A stretch of DNA of 64,000 nucleotides from Simplicispira hankyongi (GTDB lineage Bacteria; Pseudomonadota; Gammaproteobacteria; Burkholderiales; Burkholderiaceae_C): assembly GCF_003570885.1 (NCBI RefSeq), contig NZ_QXJC01000005.1:207395-271394 (forward strand), read 5' to 3'. The notes under the pieces are model-generated. The model made no database searches. It had not been told where the DNA came from and saw only the letters and a list, made by a program, of their open reading frames with translations. The translations under genes were made by a program, and so were the position numbers. Below are positions 7,562 to 16,744 of this stretch, in pieces; position 1 is the stretch's first letter, and the number at the start of each line of letters is the position of its first letter.

Positions 7562-9451
7562 ATGAACCGTTTTCCGATCTGGAAATACGCCATCCTGGTG
7601 GTGGCCCTGCTGGTAGGCGTGATCTACACCCTGCCGAACTTTTTTGGTGAAGCCCCTGCGGTGCAGGTGTCGTCTGCCAAGTCAACCATCAAGGTCGATG
7701 CGGCGGTCGAAGAGCGGGTGCGCGAAGCGATCAAGGCAGCCGGTGTCACCACCGATCTGCTGCAGCTCGAAGGCGCGTCGGTGCGGGCGCGCTTCGATAC
7801 ACCGGACAACCAGCTCAAGGCCAAGGACGCCATTGAGAAAGCCCTGATTCCCGATCCGCAGGACCCGGCGTACATCGTCGCGCTGAACCTGGTGTCGCGC
7901 TCGCCCGCCTGGCTCTCGGCGATCCATGCTGCGCCCATGTACCTGGGCCTGGACCTTCGCGGCGGCGTGCACTTCATGCTGCAAGTGGACATGCAGGCTG
8001 CGCTGACCAAGAAGGCCGAGTCCTATGCAGGCGATCTGCGCACCACCATGCGCGACAAGAACATCCGCCACGGCGGTATCGCGCGCGAAGGCCAGAACAT
8101 TGAGATTCACCTGCGCGACGAAGCCACGCTGACGGCGGCGCGCAACCTCATTGCCGACCAGTTCCCGGATTTGCAGACCTCGGTCAGCCAGGATGCCGAT
8201 GGTGGACAGCTGCTGCGCGCCAGCATCAAGCCCGAGGCGACGCGCCGCGTGCAGGAGCAGGCACTCAAGCAGAACATCACCACGCTGCACAACCGCATCA
8301 ACGAGCTGGGCGTGGCCGAGCCGGTGATCCAGCAGCAGGGTCTTGACCGCATCGTCGTGCAACTGCCCGGCGTGCAGGACACTGCCAAGGCCAAGGACAT
8401 TCTGGGCCGCACGGCCACGCTGGAAGTGCGCATGGTGGACGAAGGCACCGAGGCGCGTGCCGCCGAAATCGGCCGCGGTGTGGTGCCGTTTGGCGATGAG
8501 AAATACCTGGACCGCAACGCCCAGGCGGTGATCGTCAAAAAGCAAGTGGTGCTGACCGGCGAAAATCTGACCGACGCCCAGCCGGGGTTCGACGGCCAGA
8601 CGCAGGAGCCCACCGTCAACCTGACGCTGGACGCCAAGGGCTCGCGCATCTTCAAGGACATCACGCGCGAGAACGTCGGCAAGCGCATGGCCATCGTGCT
8701 GTTTGAAAAGGGCAAGGGCGAGGTCGTGACGGCGCCCGTCATCCGCTCGGAAATCGGCGGCGGCCGGGTGCAGATATCGGGTCGCATGACCACCATGGAA
8801 GCCAACGACACGGCGTTGCTGCTGCGTGCCGGTTCGCTGGCCGCGCCCATGGAAATCATTGAAGAATTCACCATTGGCCCGAGCCTGGGCGCTGACAACA
8901 TTGCACGCGGGATCCACAGCGTGGTCTGGGGCATGCTGGCCATCGTGGTGTTCATGTGCTTTTATTACATGCTGTTCGGCGTGTTTTCCAGCATTGCGCT
9001 CTCGGTCAACATCCTCATGCTGCTGGCCGTGCTGTCCATGTTGCAGGCGACGCTCACGCTGCCCGGCATTGCCGCCATGGCGCTGGCGCTGGGCGTGGCG
9101 ATTGATTCGAACGTACTGATCAACGAGCGCATCCGCGAAGAATTGCGCGAAGGTGCGTCACCGCAGATGGCGATCCACACCGGCTACGAGCGCGCCTGGG
9201 CCACCATCCTCGACTCCAACGTGACGACGCTGATTGCCGGCTTGGCGCTGCTCGCCTTCGGCTCCGGCCCGGTGCGCGGCTTTGCCGTGGTGCACGTGCT
9301 CGGGATTCTGACCAGCATGTTCTCTGCGGTGTTTTTCTCGCGCGGCCTGGTGAACCTGTGGTACGGCGGCAAGAAGCGGCTCAAAAGCCTGTCGATCGGT
9401 CAGATCTGGAAGCCAGAGGCGAGCGGAACTTCCGTTGCTTCAGTGAAATAA
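7562..9451 (+). CDS. secD: Protein translocase subunit SecD
   Basis: SecD, with SecF, uses the proton gradient to help pull exported proteins out of the SecYEG channel. The 629 residues contain one N-terminal membrane helix (KYAILVVALLVGVIYTLPNFF), the signature GLDLRGGVHFMLQVD (about residues 129-143), a large periplasmic part, and five C-terminal helices with the RND-type region ALGVAIDSNVLINERIREE. The start ATG follows TAGGGA. Length and domain order are normal. secF lies 90 bases downstream in the same direction. Confidence 0.97.
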   Translation: MNRFPIWKYAILVVALLVGVIYTLPNFFGEAPAVQVSSAKSTIKVDAAVEERVREAIKAAGVTTDLLQLEGASVRARFDTPDNQLKAKDAIEKALIPDPQDPAYIVALNLVSRSPAWLSAIHAAPMYLGLDLRGGVHFMLQVDMQAALTKKAESYAGDLRTTMRDKNIRHGGIAREGQNIEIHLRDEATLTAARNLIADQFPDLQTSVSQDADGGQLLRASIKPEATRRVQEQALKQNITTLHNRINELGVAEPVIQQQGLDRIVVQLPGVQDTAKAKDILGRTATLEVRMVDEGTEARAAEIGRGVVPFGDEKYLDRNAQAVIVKKQVVLTGENLTDAQPGFDGQTQEPTVNLTLDAKGSRIFKDITRENVGKRMAIVLFEKGKGEVVTAPVIRSEIGGGRVQISGRMTTMEANDTALLLRAGSLAAPMEIIEEFTIGPSLGADNIARGIHSVVWGMLAIVVFMCFYYMLFGVFSSIALSVNILMLLAVLSMLQATLTLPGIAAMALALGVAIDSNVLINERIREELREGASPQMAIHTGYERAWATILDSNVTTLIAGLALLAFGSGPVRGFAVVHVLGILTSMFSAVFFSRGLVNLWYGGKKRLKSLSIGQIWKPEASGTSVASVK

Positions 9452-9461
9452 GGGAACTGTC

Positions 9462-9536
9462 ATGGAATTTTTAGTTCCAGCGTCACATGCGCTCAGCGCA
9501 TATGAGCCTTCTCTGAAAACTCCAATTAAGGAATAG
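9462..9536 (+). CDS. Possible 24-residue leader peptide between secD and secF
   Basis: A short ORF beginning MEFLVPASHA and ending KTPIKE fills most of the secD-secF gap. AGGGAAC precedes its ATG, and its last codons (AAGGAA) double as the ribosome site of secF. Its first three residues match the start of SecF (MEF). A 15-base palindrome, ATGCGCT-C-AGCGCAT (9487-9501), lies within it. It may be a translated leader coupling secF to secD, the relic of an older secF start, or chance. Confidence 0.3.
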   Translation: MEFLVPASHALSAYEPSLKTPIKE

Positions 9537-9541
9537 AAATC

Positions 9542-10492
9542 ATGGAGTTTTTCCGCATCAAGAAAGACATCCCTTTCATGAAGCACGCGTTGATTTTCAA
9601 CGCGATCTCCTTCATCACTTTTGCTCTGGCGGTGTTCTTCCTGTTCTCGCGTGGCCTGCACCTGTCGGTGGAGTTCACCGGCGGCACGGTCATGGAGGTG
9701 GCCTACAGCCAGCCCGCCGATCTGGCGACGGTGCGCAAGGCCGTGTCCGATCTGGGCTACCAGGACGTCCAGGTGCAGAACTTTGGCACCGCGCGCGACG
9801 TGATGATTCGCCTGCCGGTGCAAAAAGGCGTGACCTCTGCGCAGCAAAGTGAGCGTGTGATTACGGCCCTCAAGGCGGCTGATCCGCAGGTGACGCTGCG
9901 CCGCAACGAGTTCGTCGGCCCGCAGGTGGGCGACGAACTGGTCAAAGGCGGCTTGATGGCGCTGGGCATGGTGGTGCTGGGCATCGTCATTTACCTGGCG
10001 TTCCGTTTCGAATGGAAATTTGGCGTGGCGGGCATCATCGCCAACCTGCACGACGTCGTCATCATTCTTGGCTTCTTTGCCTTCTTCCAGTGGGAGTTCT
10101 CGCTCTCGGTGCTGGCGGCGGTGCTGGCCGTGCTGGGCTATTCGGTGAACGAGTCGGTGGTGATTTTCGACCGGATCCGTGAGGCTTTCCGGCGTTTTCG
10201 CAAGATGAATACGCACGAGGTGATCGACCACGCAATCACCAGCACCATGAGCCGCACCATCATCACCCACGCTTCGACCGAAGCGATGGTGCTCTCGATG
10301 TTCTTCTTTGGCGGCCCTAGCCTGCACTACTTTGCCCTGGCGCTCACCATCGGCATCCTGTTTGGTATCTATTCCTCCGTTTTTGTGGCGGCCGCCATCG
10401 CCATGTGGCTGGGTGTCAAGCGCGAAGATCTCATGAAGTCGACGCGCAGCGAAACCGACCCCAACGACCCGAACGCCGGCGCAGTGGTCTGA
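9542..10492 (+). CDS. secF: Protein translocase subunit SecF
   Basis: SecF is the smaller partner of SecD in the inner-membrane export motor. The 316 residues show the first helix (ALIFNAISFITFALAVFFLF), the signature FTGGTVMEV (about residues 46-54), and five C-terminal helices including VLGYSVNESVVIFDRIRE, characteristic of the family. AAGGA lies nine bases before the ATG. Downstream is a 14-base GC palindrome (10503-10516) without a T-run. Confidence 0.97.
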   Translation: MEFFRIKKDIPFMKHALIFNAISFITFALAVFFLFSRGLHLSVEFTGGTVMEVAYSQPADLATVRKAVSDLGYQDVQVQNFGTARDVMIRLPVQKGVTSAQQSERVITALKAADPQVTLRRNEFVGPQVGDELVKGGLMALGMVVLGIVIYLAFRFEWKFGVAGIIANLHDVVIILGFFAFFQWEFSLSVLAAVLAVLGYSVNESVVIFDRIREAFRRFRKMNTHEVIDHAITSTMSRTIITHASTEAMVLSMFFFGGPSLHYFALALTIGILFGIYSSVFVAAAIAMWLGVKREDLMKSTRSETDPNDPNAGAVV

Positions 10493-10608
10493 AAACACCA
10501 TGGCCCGCCGGCGGGCTCCAAGATCGTGAACACGTTCTAAGGAATTTTTGGTGTGGGTGCCGGGCCCCCTACCAACGCGGCACCGGACTTCCGTACTAAT
10601 ATCCGGCT

Positions 10609-12963
10609 ATGCAGACGCCACGGGCTCCGGCCGCTTCTTCCCGCAGACTCGCGCGCATGGCGCGAGAGCGCTGGGGCGATGTTCTCACCAGTGGCGCTCC
10701 GGGGTTGGACAAGGCAGCGGCAGATTTTTTCGCTGCATTGATGGACCAGGTGGGCACCCAGCGCGAGCGCCAGGCACGGCGCGATGCCTGGCAGGGGTAC
10801 CAGGACAAGCGCAAGGATTGGCTGCTGGAATTGGCGCTGGTATTGCGTGCCCCGCAGGAGGCACCCATTGCAGCGACGCCCCCTGCGCCGCGCGCAGCCT
10901 TCACCGTCGACAGCGGCCTGGAACTGGTGGGCGACGATGTGGTGGAGAACAAGATCATCGCATCGCGCATCGCGCTGACGGTGATGGAAGAGGTAGCGAC
11001 CGAATTCGACGCCTTGCGCCTGCGCATGCGCTCGCTTGAGCAAACGGAACTGGCTCCTACGGACATGCTGCGCCCTGAGGCCGTCAGCCTGAAACTGGTG
11101 GAAGCCTGGCTCAAGGTGGGTTTGTCGCGCGACGACCTGCAAATGGCGGTCGAGCCGCTGCAAAGGGCCATGTCTGCACTCCTGCAGTCGGGTTACCAGG
11201 CCTGCAACAAGCTCCTGGCTGACCAGGGCGTGCAGGCGCAACAGGAAATGCGGGTGCGTATGGCTGCGCGCCCAAGCGGTTCAGGCGCTTCGAGTTACGG
11301 CGACTCTGGCAGTTCGGGCGGAGGCTTGGCCTCGCAAGCGCTGCAGCAATCGCGCCAATCGTTGCAGTCGAGCCGTTCCGGCATCCCACACTCCGGTCCC
11401 TCGGCGTATCCCCATTCCGGTGGCTACTCTGGCGCGCCCATGGGTGGGTTTGATGTTGCGGCCACGCCGCTGCTGCGTGCCAGGCAAAGGGCGCAGGGCG
11501 TCATGGTGCAGTTGCGGCGCCTGTTGGCGCCAGCCATGGGCGGGGTCGACTTGTCCCAGGCGCCGCCGGCCTCCGTCGCGCTGGCGCACGCGCTGGCGGC
11601 CCACCGCGTGCAGGCTGACGTCTACTACAGCACCATGGGCGCCGTCGTGGAGGATTACAGCCCTGCAGCGGTCGTTCAATTGGCTGGCGCGGTGCGGGAG
11701 CGCTCGGCAGAATTCAAGAAAAAGGCCGAAACCGATAGCGAAAAAGCCATCATCGAAGTGGTGGCACTGATGTTCCAAAGCATTCTGTCCGAAGACCGTA
11801 TTCCGTCTGCAATCCGCGTCTGGTTCGCACGCCTGCAGGTGCCGGTGCTGCGGGTTGCTCTGGCCGAGCCCGAATTCTTCAGCAACACCGATCACCCGGC
11901 GCGCAAGTTGATTGACCGCATGGGCGCGGTGGCGCTTGGCTTTGATTCCGCATCGATCACCGGCAGTGCGCTAGAGGCCGAGGTCCGGCGCGTCGTGCAG
12001 GTGATCGAGCAGTATCCCGAAACCGGTCGCCGTGTGTTCCAGCTCGTGCACGATGAGTTTGAGAAGTTTCTGGCCAAGCATCTCACTGAAAAACAGAGAA
12101 CCAACCAACTCGTCAGTGTGGCGCAGCAGGTGGAGCAGCGGGAAACCCTGGCCATCCAATACACCATTGAGCTGCGCACCATGCTCAGCGACATGCCAGT
12201 GCGTGATGAAGTGCGCGAGTTTCTGTTCAAGACCTGGGCGGAAGTCCTGGCGTTGTCCGCTGTGCGCCATGGCGCACAGCACGCCGAAACCGCGTCGTTC
12301 AAGCGCACTGCCGCAGACCTGGTCTGGGCCTCCAGCGCCAAGCCCAATCGCGGCGAGCGCGCGCAGGTCATTGCGGCGCTGCCGGATATCCTCCATCGAT
12401 TGCGCGAAGGGCTTGCGCTGGTGGGCGTGGCTGGCGAAGCACAAGATGCGCAAATCAAAGTGCTGACCGATACGCTGGCTGAAGCTTTTCTGTCCAAGAC
12501 CGCCGCCATTCCGCTCGAGCTCATCGAAGCGATGGCGCGGCGACTGGCCAATGTTGAAGAGTTCCTTGGCGATGCTGTGCTGGGAGAACTTCCGCTCGAT
12601 GCCGAGCACATTGAGTTGATGACGGGGATAGACGCCAGCGCCATTCACGTGATTGCCGACAATGGCGCCCCCGTAGACGAAGCGATGGTGGCCTGGGCCC
12701 AGGAACTGGTGCCAGGCGATTGGTTCACCCTTGACCACAGTGGGGCCAGCGCCCAGGTGCAATATGCTTGGCACAGCCGGCACAAGCAGTTGCATTTGTT
12801 CGTATCGACCGACAGCATCAGCTACCTGATCCAGCTGCACCGGCTGGGTGCATACCTGCAGTCAGGGTTGCTGGTAGCCCGGGATGAAGAAGGTTTGACC
12901 GTGCGCGCCACACGCGATGCACTCGCCAAACTGGATGCAAACCCGGAACGTTTGCTGGAGTAA
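10609..12963 (+). CDS. DUF1631 family protein
   Basis: A 784-residue cytoplasmic protein that I recognise as the DUF1631 family, whose members have sometimes been mislabelled thymidine phosphorylase. The N-terminal helical part (about 1-220) is joined by a glycine/serine-rich linker (about 222-280) to a long helical core. The last 110 residues, with VPGDWFTLDHSGASAQVQYAWHS and LHLFVSTDSISYLIQLHRL, look beta-rich and PilZ-like, though a full RxxxR...DxSxxG motif is not evident. No good ribosome site precedes the ATG, so the start could be slightly different. The function is unknown. Confidence 0.85.
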   Translation: MQTPRAPAASSRRLARMARERWGDVLTSGAPGLDKAAADFFAALMDQVGTQRERQARRDAWQGYQDKRKDWLLELALVLRAPQEAPIAATPPAPRAAFTVDSGLELVGDDVVENKIIASRIALTVMEEVATEFDALRLRMRSLEQTELAPTDMLRPEAVSLKLVEAWLKVGLSRDDLQMAVEPLQRAMSALLQSGYQACNKLLADQGVQAQQEMRVRMAARPSGSGASSYGDSGSSGGGLASQALQQSRQSLQSSRSGIPHSGPSAYPHSGGYSGAPMGGFDVAATPLLRARQRAQGVMVQLRRLLAPAMGGVDLSQAPPASVALAHALAAHRVQADVYYSTMGAVVEDYSPAAVVQLAGAVRERSAEFKKKAETDSEKAIIEVVALMFQSILSEDRIPSAIRVWFARLQVPVLRVALAEPEFFSNTDHPARKLIDRMGAVALGFDSASITGSALEAEVRRVVQVIEQYPETGRRVFQLVHDEFEKFLAKHLTEKQRTNQLVSVAQQVEQRETLAIQYTIELRTMLSDMPVRDEVREFLFKTWAEVLALSAVRHGAQHAETASFKRTAADLVWASSAKPNRGERAQVIAALPDILHRLREGLALVGVAGEAQDAQIKVLTDTLAEAFLSKTAAIPLELIEAMARRLANVEEFLGDAVLGELPLDAEHIELMTGIDASAIHVIADNGAPVDEAMVAWAQELVPGDWFTLDHSGASAQVQYAWHSRHKQLHLFVSTDSISYLIQLHRLGAYLQSGLLVARDEEGLTVRATRDALAKLDANPERLLE

Positions 12964-12977
12964 TTCCACGCCCAAAT

Positions 12978-13014
12978 CAAACGACTAGTTTGTCGGCTTC
13001 GCTTCGCCGAAGCC
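12978..13014. terminator. Hairpins between convergent DUF1631 gene and dprA
   Basis: Two adjacent hairpins, CAAAC-GACTA-GTTTG (12978-12992) and GGCTTCG-6 nt-CGAAGCC (12995-13014), lie between two convergent genes. Neither is followed by a good T-run, so a terminator role is only suggested by position. Confidence 0.4.
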
Positions 13015-13084
13015 TGTACTGCCTGAATTTCGCTCTCGCGTAGTCGACTGATTGAGAAATGGAATCATTCTGGCCGTGCGGGCG

Positions 13085-14260
13085 TCAGGCCCGTACCAGC
13101 CTCTGGAAAAGGCCGCCAGGCAGGCGCGCGAGTTCCCCCGCCAGTTCGAGTTCCAGCAGTTGCACCTGAAGGCTTGCTGTATCCATTCCGGTACGTGCCT
13201 GCAGTGCATCGAGACCGACCGGATCAAACCCCAGGGCTTCTATCAGGGCGCCTTCAGCCAGCTCCGGCGCTGGCGCGGTTGAGCCAGATGCTGCGCCTTT
13301 GCCGAGGGGAAATTCCTCCAGTACGTCGGCCACGGTTTCCACGAGTTTGGCGCCCTCTTTGATGAGGGCATGGCAGCCCCGTGATTGCACGGCGTGGATG
13401 GAGCCCGGAATCGCAAATACTTCGCGGCCCTGTTCCACTGCCATACGGGCCGTGATGAGCGAGCCCGAAGCGGGGGCAGCCTCCACCACCAGGACGCCGT
13501 GCGAGAGCCCGGAAATGATGCGGTTGCGGCGCGGAAAATTGGCCGCCACTGGGGGTGTTCCCAAAGGGTATTCGCTGATCAGCAAGCCCTGGGCTGCAAT
13601 GCGCCGCGCAAGCTCCAGGTGGCGCGAAGGGTAGACGCGGTCGAGCCCCGTGCCGACGACAGCCACTGTGGCAGGGCTGTCCGATTCAACACCTGCCTCC
13701 AATGCCCCCTCGTGCGCCGCGGCATCGATGCCCAAAGCCAAGCCGGAGACAATGCTCAGGCCCCCTTGTCGCAAAGCGTGCGCAAATTGCTGTGCCGTCT
13801 CGCGGCCTTGGGGGGTCGGGTTGCGACTGCCGACGATGGCCAGGCTGGTTTCGCGCTGCATGCGGGAGACCCGTGCGTGCAAGAAGCGCTCCGCACCCAT
13901 CAGGTACAGCATCAAAGGCGGGTCTTCAATTTCCAGCAGGGCCGATGGGTACAAAGGATGGCCCAGCGGCGCAAGGGCACGCCACACACCGGATTCCCCC
14001 GAGGCGGAGAGCCAGTTCCAGGTGCTGTCCAGCAGAGCCGTATGCCGTTCGGGGACCTGGAGCAGCGCTGTCGCTTTGGCTGGCGTGACGCACTGCAGCC
14101 AAGCTGCCTGGCTTTGCGAGAAGATTGCTTGGGGGCTGCCAAAGGCCGCCAAGAGGCGGCGTGCTGCTGCATTGCCCAGGCCATGCGAGTGGCCAAGGCG
14201 CAGCCAGGCGGAGAGCTCATCGCGGGGCATCGCCGCTGGCGGCGTAGGCAGCGCCGCCAT
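13085..14260 (-). CDS. dprA: DNA-processing protein DprA
   Basis: DprA binds incoming single-stranded DNA and loads RecA during natural transformation. The 391 residues have an N-terminal helix-hairpin-helix-like region (GLGNAAARRLLAAFGSP), the Rossmann-like core with LAIVGSRNPTPQGRETA and SIVSGLALGIDAAAHEGAL, FPRRNRIISGLSHGVLVVEAA, and a C-terminal winged-helix domain (LDALQARTGMDTASLQVQLL). All are in family order. It begins four bases after the stop of the upstream LysM gene, so the two are almost surely co-transcribed. An internal ATG at MPRDELSAW is an alternative start. Confidence 0.95.
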   Translation of the reverse strand: MAALPTPPAAMPRDELSAWLRLGHSHGLGNAAARRLLAAFGSPQAIFSQSQAAWLQCVTPAKATALLQVPERHTALLDSTWNWLSASGESGVWRALAPLGHPLYPSALLEIEDPPLMLYLMGAERFLHARVSRMQRETSLAIVGSRNPTPQGRETAQQFAHALRQGGLSIVSGLALGIDAAAHEGALEAGVESDSPATVAVVGTGLDRVYPSRHLELARRIAAQGLLISEYPLGTPPVAANFPRRNRIISGLSHGVLVVEAAPASGSLITARMAVEQGREVFAIPGSIHAVQSRGCHALIKEGAKLVETVADVLEEFPLGKGAASGSTAPAPELAEGALIEALGFDPVGLDALQARTGMDTASLQVQLLELELAGELARLPGGLFQRLVRA

Positions 14261-14264
14261 TGCC

Positions 14265-15491
14265 TCAACGTGGATTGATCAGGAGGTCACCCACGCGCAC
14301 GGTGTTGTGCACATCGAGAATGAGGGCATAGGACACGCGGTCAAACGTACGGAACACCATGGCCATGCCATTTTTTTCGTGGGGCAGTCTGATCGTGGCC
14401 TTGGCTTCGTCTGTGGTGTCCTTCATGCGCTGGCCAGCCGTCAGTAGTTGCAGCACATGGCCGCTCTCAATGCCATCCTGCCGACCGACGTTGATGGCCA
14501 CGACCTGGTTTTGGGCTGCATTGACCACGGACGATGCACCATAGATGGATACCACGCGTGCGTTGACTTCTTGCTCCGGTGCGTGGGGCACGTAGCTCAT
14601 GAAGCCGCGCGTCGCCGCAGGCAGTAGGCGGTCGCCCGCGCGCACTTCTTCGCGAGTGCTGAGGATATCCACCGTTGCCGGAACGTAGTCGGACGTGACA
14701 CCGCCTTTGCCATTTGGCGTGTCTTCGATGGATTCACCACGAACCAGCTCAGCTTTGCCCACGAATTGGGCTTCATAGCCCAGAATTTCACCTGTTGCAG
14801 GGTCCTTCAGCGCCACAGCATTGCGGTAAATGCCGAAGTAGCGGGGTTCGCCAGGTGCAATTTCGAGTGGTTTGACCATGTCGCCGCGGGCATAGGCACG
14901 GTCGCCAGCAGCCATCAGCACGCGCTCGTCCACCGTGGCGACGATGCGCGGCGCTTGCTCCAGCGTATTGGCCTCCACGACCTGAGGCTCGACGAGGAAG
15001 GGCTCTATCAGGTTGGGCTGCAAGGTGGGCAAGGCGCTGTCGGCGAGGCTCTCGGTGCGCGTACGGGGAGAAATACGTACTTCCTCGGGCTGGCCAGGAA
15101 GGCCCGAACGCAGGCGCGCAAACCCACCGGTCTTATCCAGATACAGCGTCTGGCCGGGGAAAATCAGGTGGGGGTTGGCAATGCTCTGCAGATTCATACC
15201 CCAGAGTTCGGGCCAGCGCCAAGGCTTGCGCAGGTACATGCCAGAGATAGCCCAAAGGGTGTCGCCGCGCTTGACCACGTAGACATCGGGAGCATTGGGT
15301 GCCAGGTCGGCAACTGGCACCCCCTGCTTGGCAACCTGCTGAGCCGTTGCGCGCTGGACTGGTGTGACAGGATAATTCTGTGCCCACGCGGCAGGCGGCG
15401 CGCCAAGTGCAGCCACAAGCAGCGCCACAGCGCCACCGGCGGTGCGAAGAATGCCCTGGCGTGCGGCGTGCTTAGTCGTGTTTCCTTGCAT
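14265..15491 (-). CDS. LysM-domain secreted peptidoglycan-binding protein
   Basis: A 408-residue exported protein with a signal peptide ending AWAQ (about residues 1-38) and one LysM domain from residue 71 (YVVKRGDTLWAISGMYL, then NPHLIFPGQTLYL). A long C-terminal part of unrecognised fold follows. LysM domains bind the glycan strands of peptidoglycan. The ATG at 15491 follows GCAGGGAA; the frame is open 20 codons more upstream without a signal-peptide shape. It is divergent from def and lies four bases before dprA, an arrangement I associate with Burkholderiales. Its role is probably structural or in murein turnover. Confidence 0.9.
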   Translation of the reverse strand: MQGNTTKHAARQGILRTAGGAVALLVAALGAPPAAWAQNYPVTPVQRATAQQVAKQGVPVADLAPNAPDVYVVKRGDTLWAISGMYLRKPWRWPELWGMNLQSIANPHLIFPGQTLYLDKTGGFARLRSGLPGQPEEVRISPRTRTESLADSALPTLQPNLIEPFLVEPQVVEANTLEQAPRIVATVDERVLMAAGDRAYARGDMVKPLEIAPGEPRYFGIYRNAVALKDPATGEILGYEAQFVGKAELVRGESIEDTPNGKGGVTSDYVPATVDILSTREEVRAGDRLLPAATRGFMSYVPHAPEQEVNARVVSIYGASSVVNAAQNQVVAINVGRQDGIESGHVLQLLTAGQRMKDTTDEAKATIRLPHEKNGMAMVFRTFDRVSYALILDVHNTVRVGDLLINPR

Positions 15492-15672
15492 GGTTCCCTG
15501 CCCCCTCGCTGGTGCCGTCGCCTCCCCAGAACGTTGGAAAAGCGCAGCCAAAGACGTTACAAATCAACTGAGATTCTCTGCTCAAGCCCTTGATTGGGCA
15601 ATGATTATTGGACCAGCAGGCTGCGTGCGAAGGAAAAAGTAGCGAAAATAGCGACATCCTTCCGTATTGACC

Positions 15673-16182
15673 ATGGCGATTCTTCCTATTCTCTGTTATC
15701 CCGATCCGCGTCTTCACACCGTAGCCAAGCCGGTGGTTGCCGTGGACGAACGCGTGCGCCAACTGACCCAGGATATGCTGGATACCATGTACGAAGCGCA
15801 CGGTATCGGCTTGGCGGCGACACAGGTCGATGTGCATGAACGGATTGTCGTTATCGACGTGTCAGAAGAGCGTAACCGCCCGCTGATTCTCATCAACCCC
15901 GAGATTCTGTGGGCCAGCGACGAAAGGCTGGTGGGAGACGAGGGGTGTCTCTCGGTGCCCGGTATTTACGATGGTGTGGAGCGTTCTGTACGGGTCCATG
16001 TGCGCGCGATGGATGCGCAAGGCAAGGAAGCAATAATCGAGGCAGAAGAATTGCTGGCCGTGTGCATTCAGCACGAAATGGACCATTTGCTCGGCAAGGT
16101 ATTTGTGGAATATTTATCTCCTCTGAAACGCAATCGCATTCGCTCGAAAATGCTCAAGCGCCAGCGCGAGGAGCTCCTGTGA
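15673..16182 (+). CDS. def: Peptide deformylase
   Basis: Removes the formyl group from the N-terminal methionine of new proteins. The 169 residues contain the three metal and active-site motifs: GIGLAATQ (44-51), EGCLSVPG (90-97, metal ligand Cys92) and QHEMDHLLG (133-141, metal ligands His134 and His138, catalytic Glu135). A TTG six bases upstream is an alternative start in the same frame. It heads a cluster with a lipoprotein and fmt, so the enzymes that add and remove the formyl group sit together. Confidence 0.97.
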   Translation: MAILPILCYPDPRLHTVAKPVVAVDERVRQLTQDMLDTMYEAHGIGLAATQVDVHERIVVIDVSEERNRPLILINPEILWASDERLVGDEGCLSVPGIYDGVERSVRVHVRAMDAQGKEAIIEAEELLAVCIQHEMDHLLGKVFVEYLSPLKRNRIRSKMLKRQREELL

Positions 16183-16676
16183 GTGCGCTTCGCACGTTGC
16201 GAACCTGGGGCGCTGCTTGTGCGCTGGCCGCCCTGCTCGCAGCCTGCGCTTCGGTCGGCACGCTGGCGCCCGGCGCCACGCGCGAACAGGTGCACAGCCG
16301 CTGGGGAGAACCGCGTGCGAGCTATGCACTGCCTGACGGCCAGCGTCTGTTCTACCGCCGCAAACCGGGCGAGCTCCAGCGGCTTGATTTTGATGCCGCC
16401 GGGCGCCTGACCGCCATGGAGCAGGTTTTCACCGCCGCGCGCTTTCGTGCTCTGGCGCAAGGGCATTGGGACGCCGCCGAGGTGCAGCGCAGCTTCGGCC
16501 CGCCGGAGCGCCGTGTGGCTGCAGGCGAGAATCAGGAAGAGGGTGGTTCCGTCTGGGTCTATTCTTGGCTTGACTTCGGCACGTGGCGGCTCGCTCGGGT
16601 CCGCATGAACGGTGCGGGGGCCGTGCAAGGCGTGGAATTTACAGACGACCCTCTGGCCGACGATCGCTACCGCTAA
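16179..16676 (+). CDS. Lipoprotein, BamE/SmpA-like fold
   Basis: A 165-residue lipoprotein (lipobox LAAC after a hydrophobic signal). The mature part has the pattern of BamE-like domains: [21 protein letters not shown], and a second half with [13 protein letters not shown] and [11 protein letters not shown]. It starts at a GTG that overlaps the def stop codon (GTGA), with a perfect GAGGAG in front, so it is translationally coupled to def. It is distinct from the canonical bamE at 48.7 kb. An outer-membrane role is inferred. Confidence 0.85.
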   Translation: MSALRTLRTWGAACALAALLAACASVGTLAPGATREQVHSRWGEPRASYALPDGQRLFYRRKPGELQRLDFDAAGRLTAMEQVFTAARFRALAQGHWDAAEVQRSFGPPERRVAAGENQEEGGSVWVYSWLDFGTWRLARVRMNGAGAVQGVEFTDDPLADDRYR

Positions 16677-16744
16677 CGGCGCGTCCAGCCCTTTTGCGTC
16701 GGCGCGCTCTGCCAGGCGCGCTTGCTGCTTTCCATCTGTTGCCC

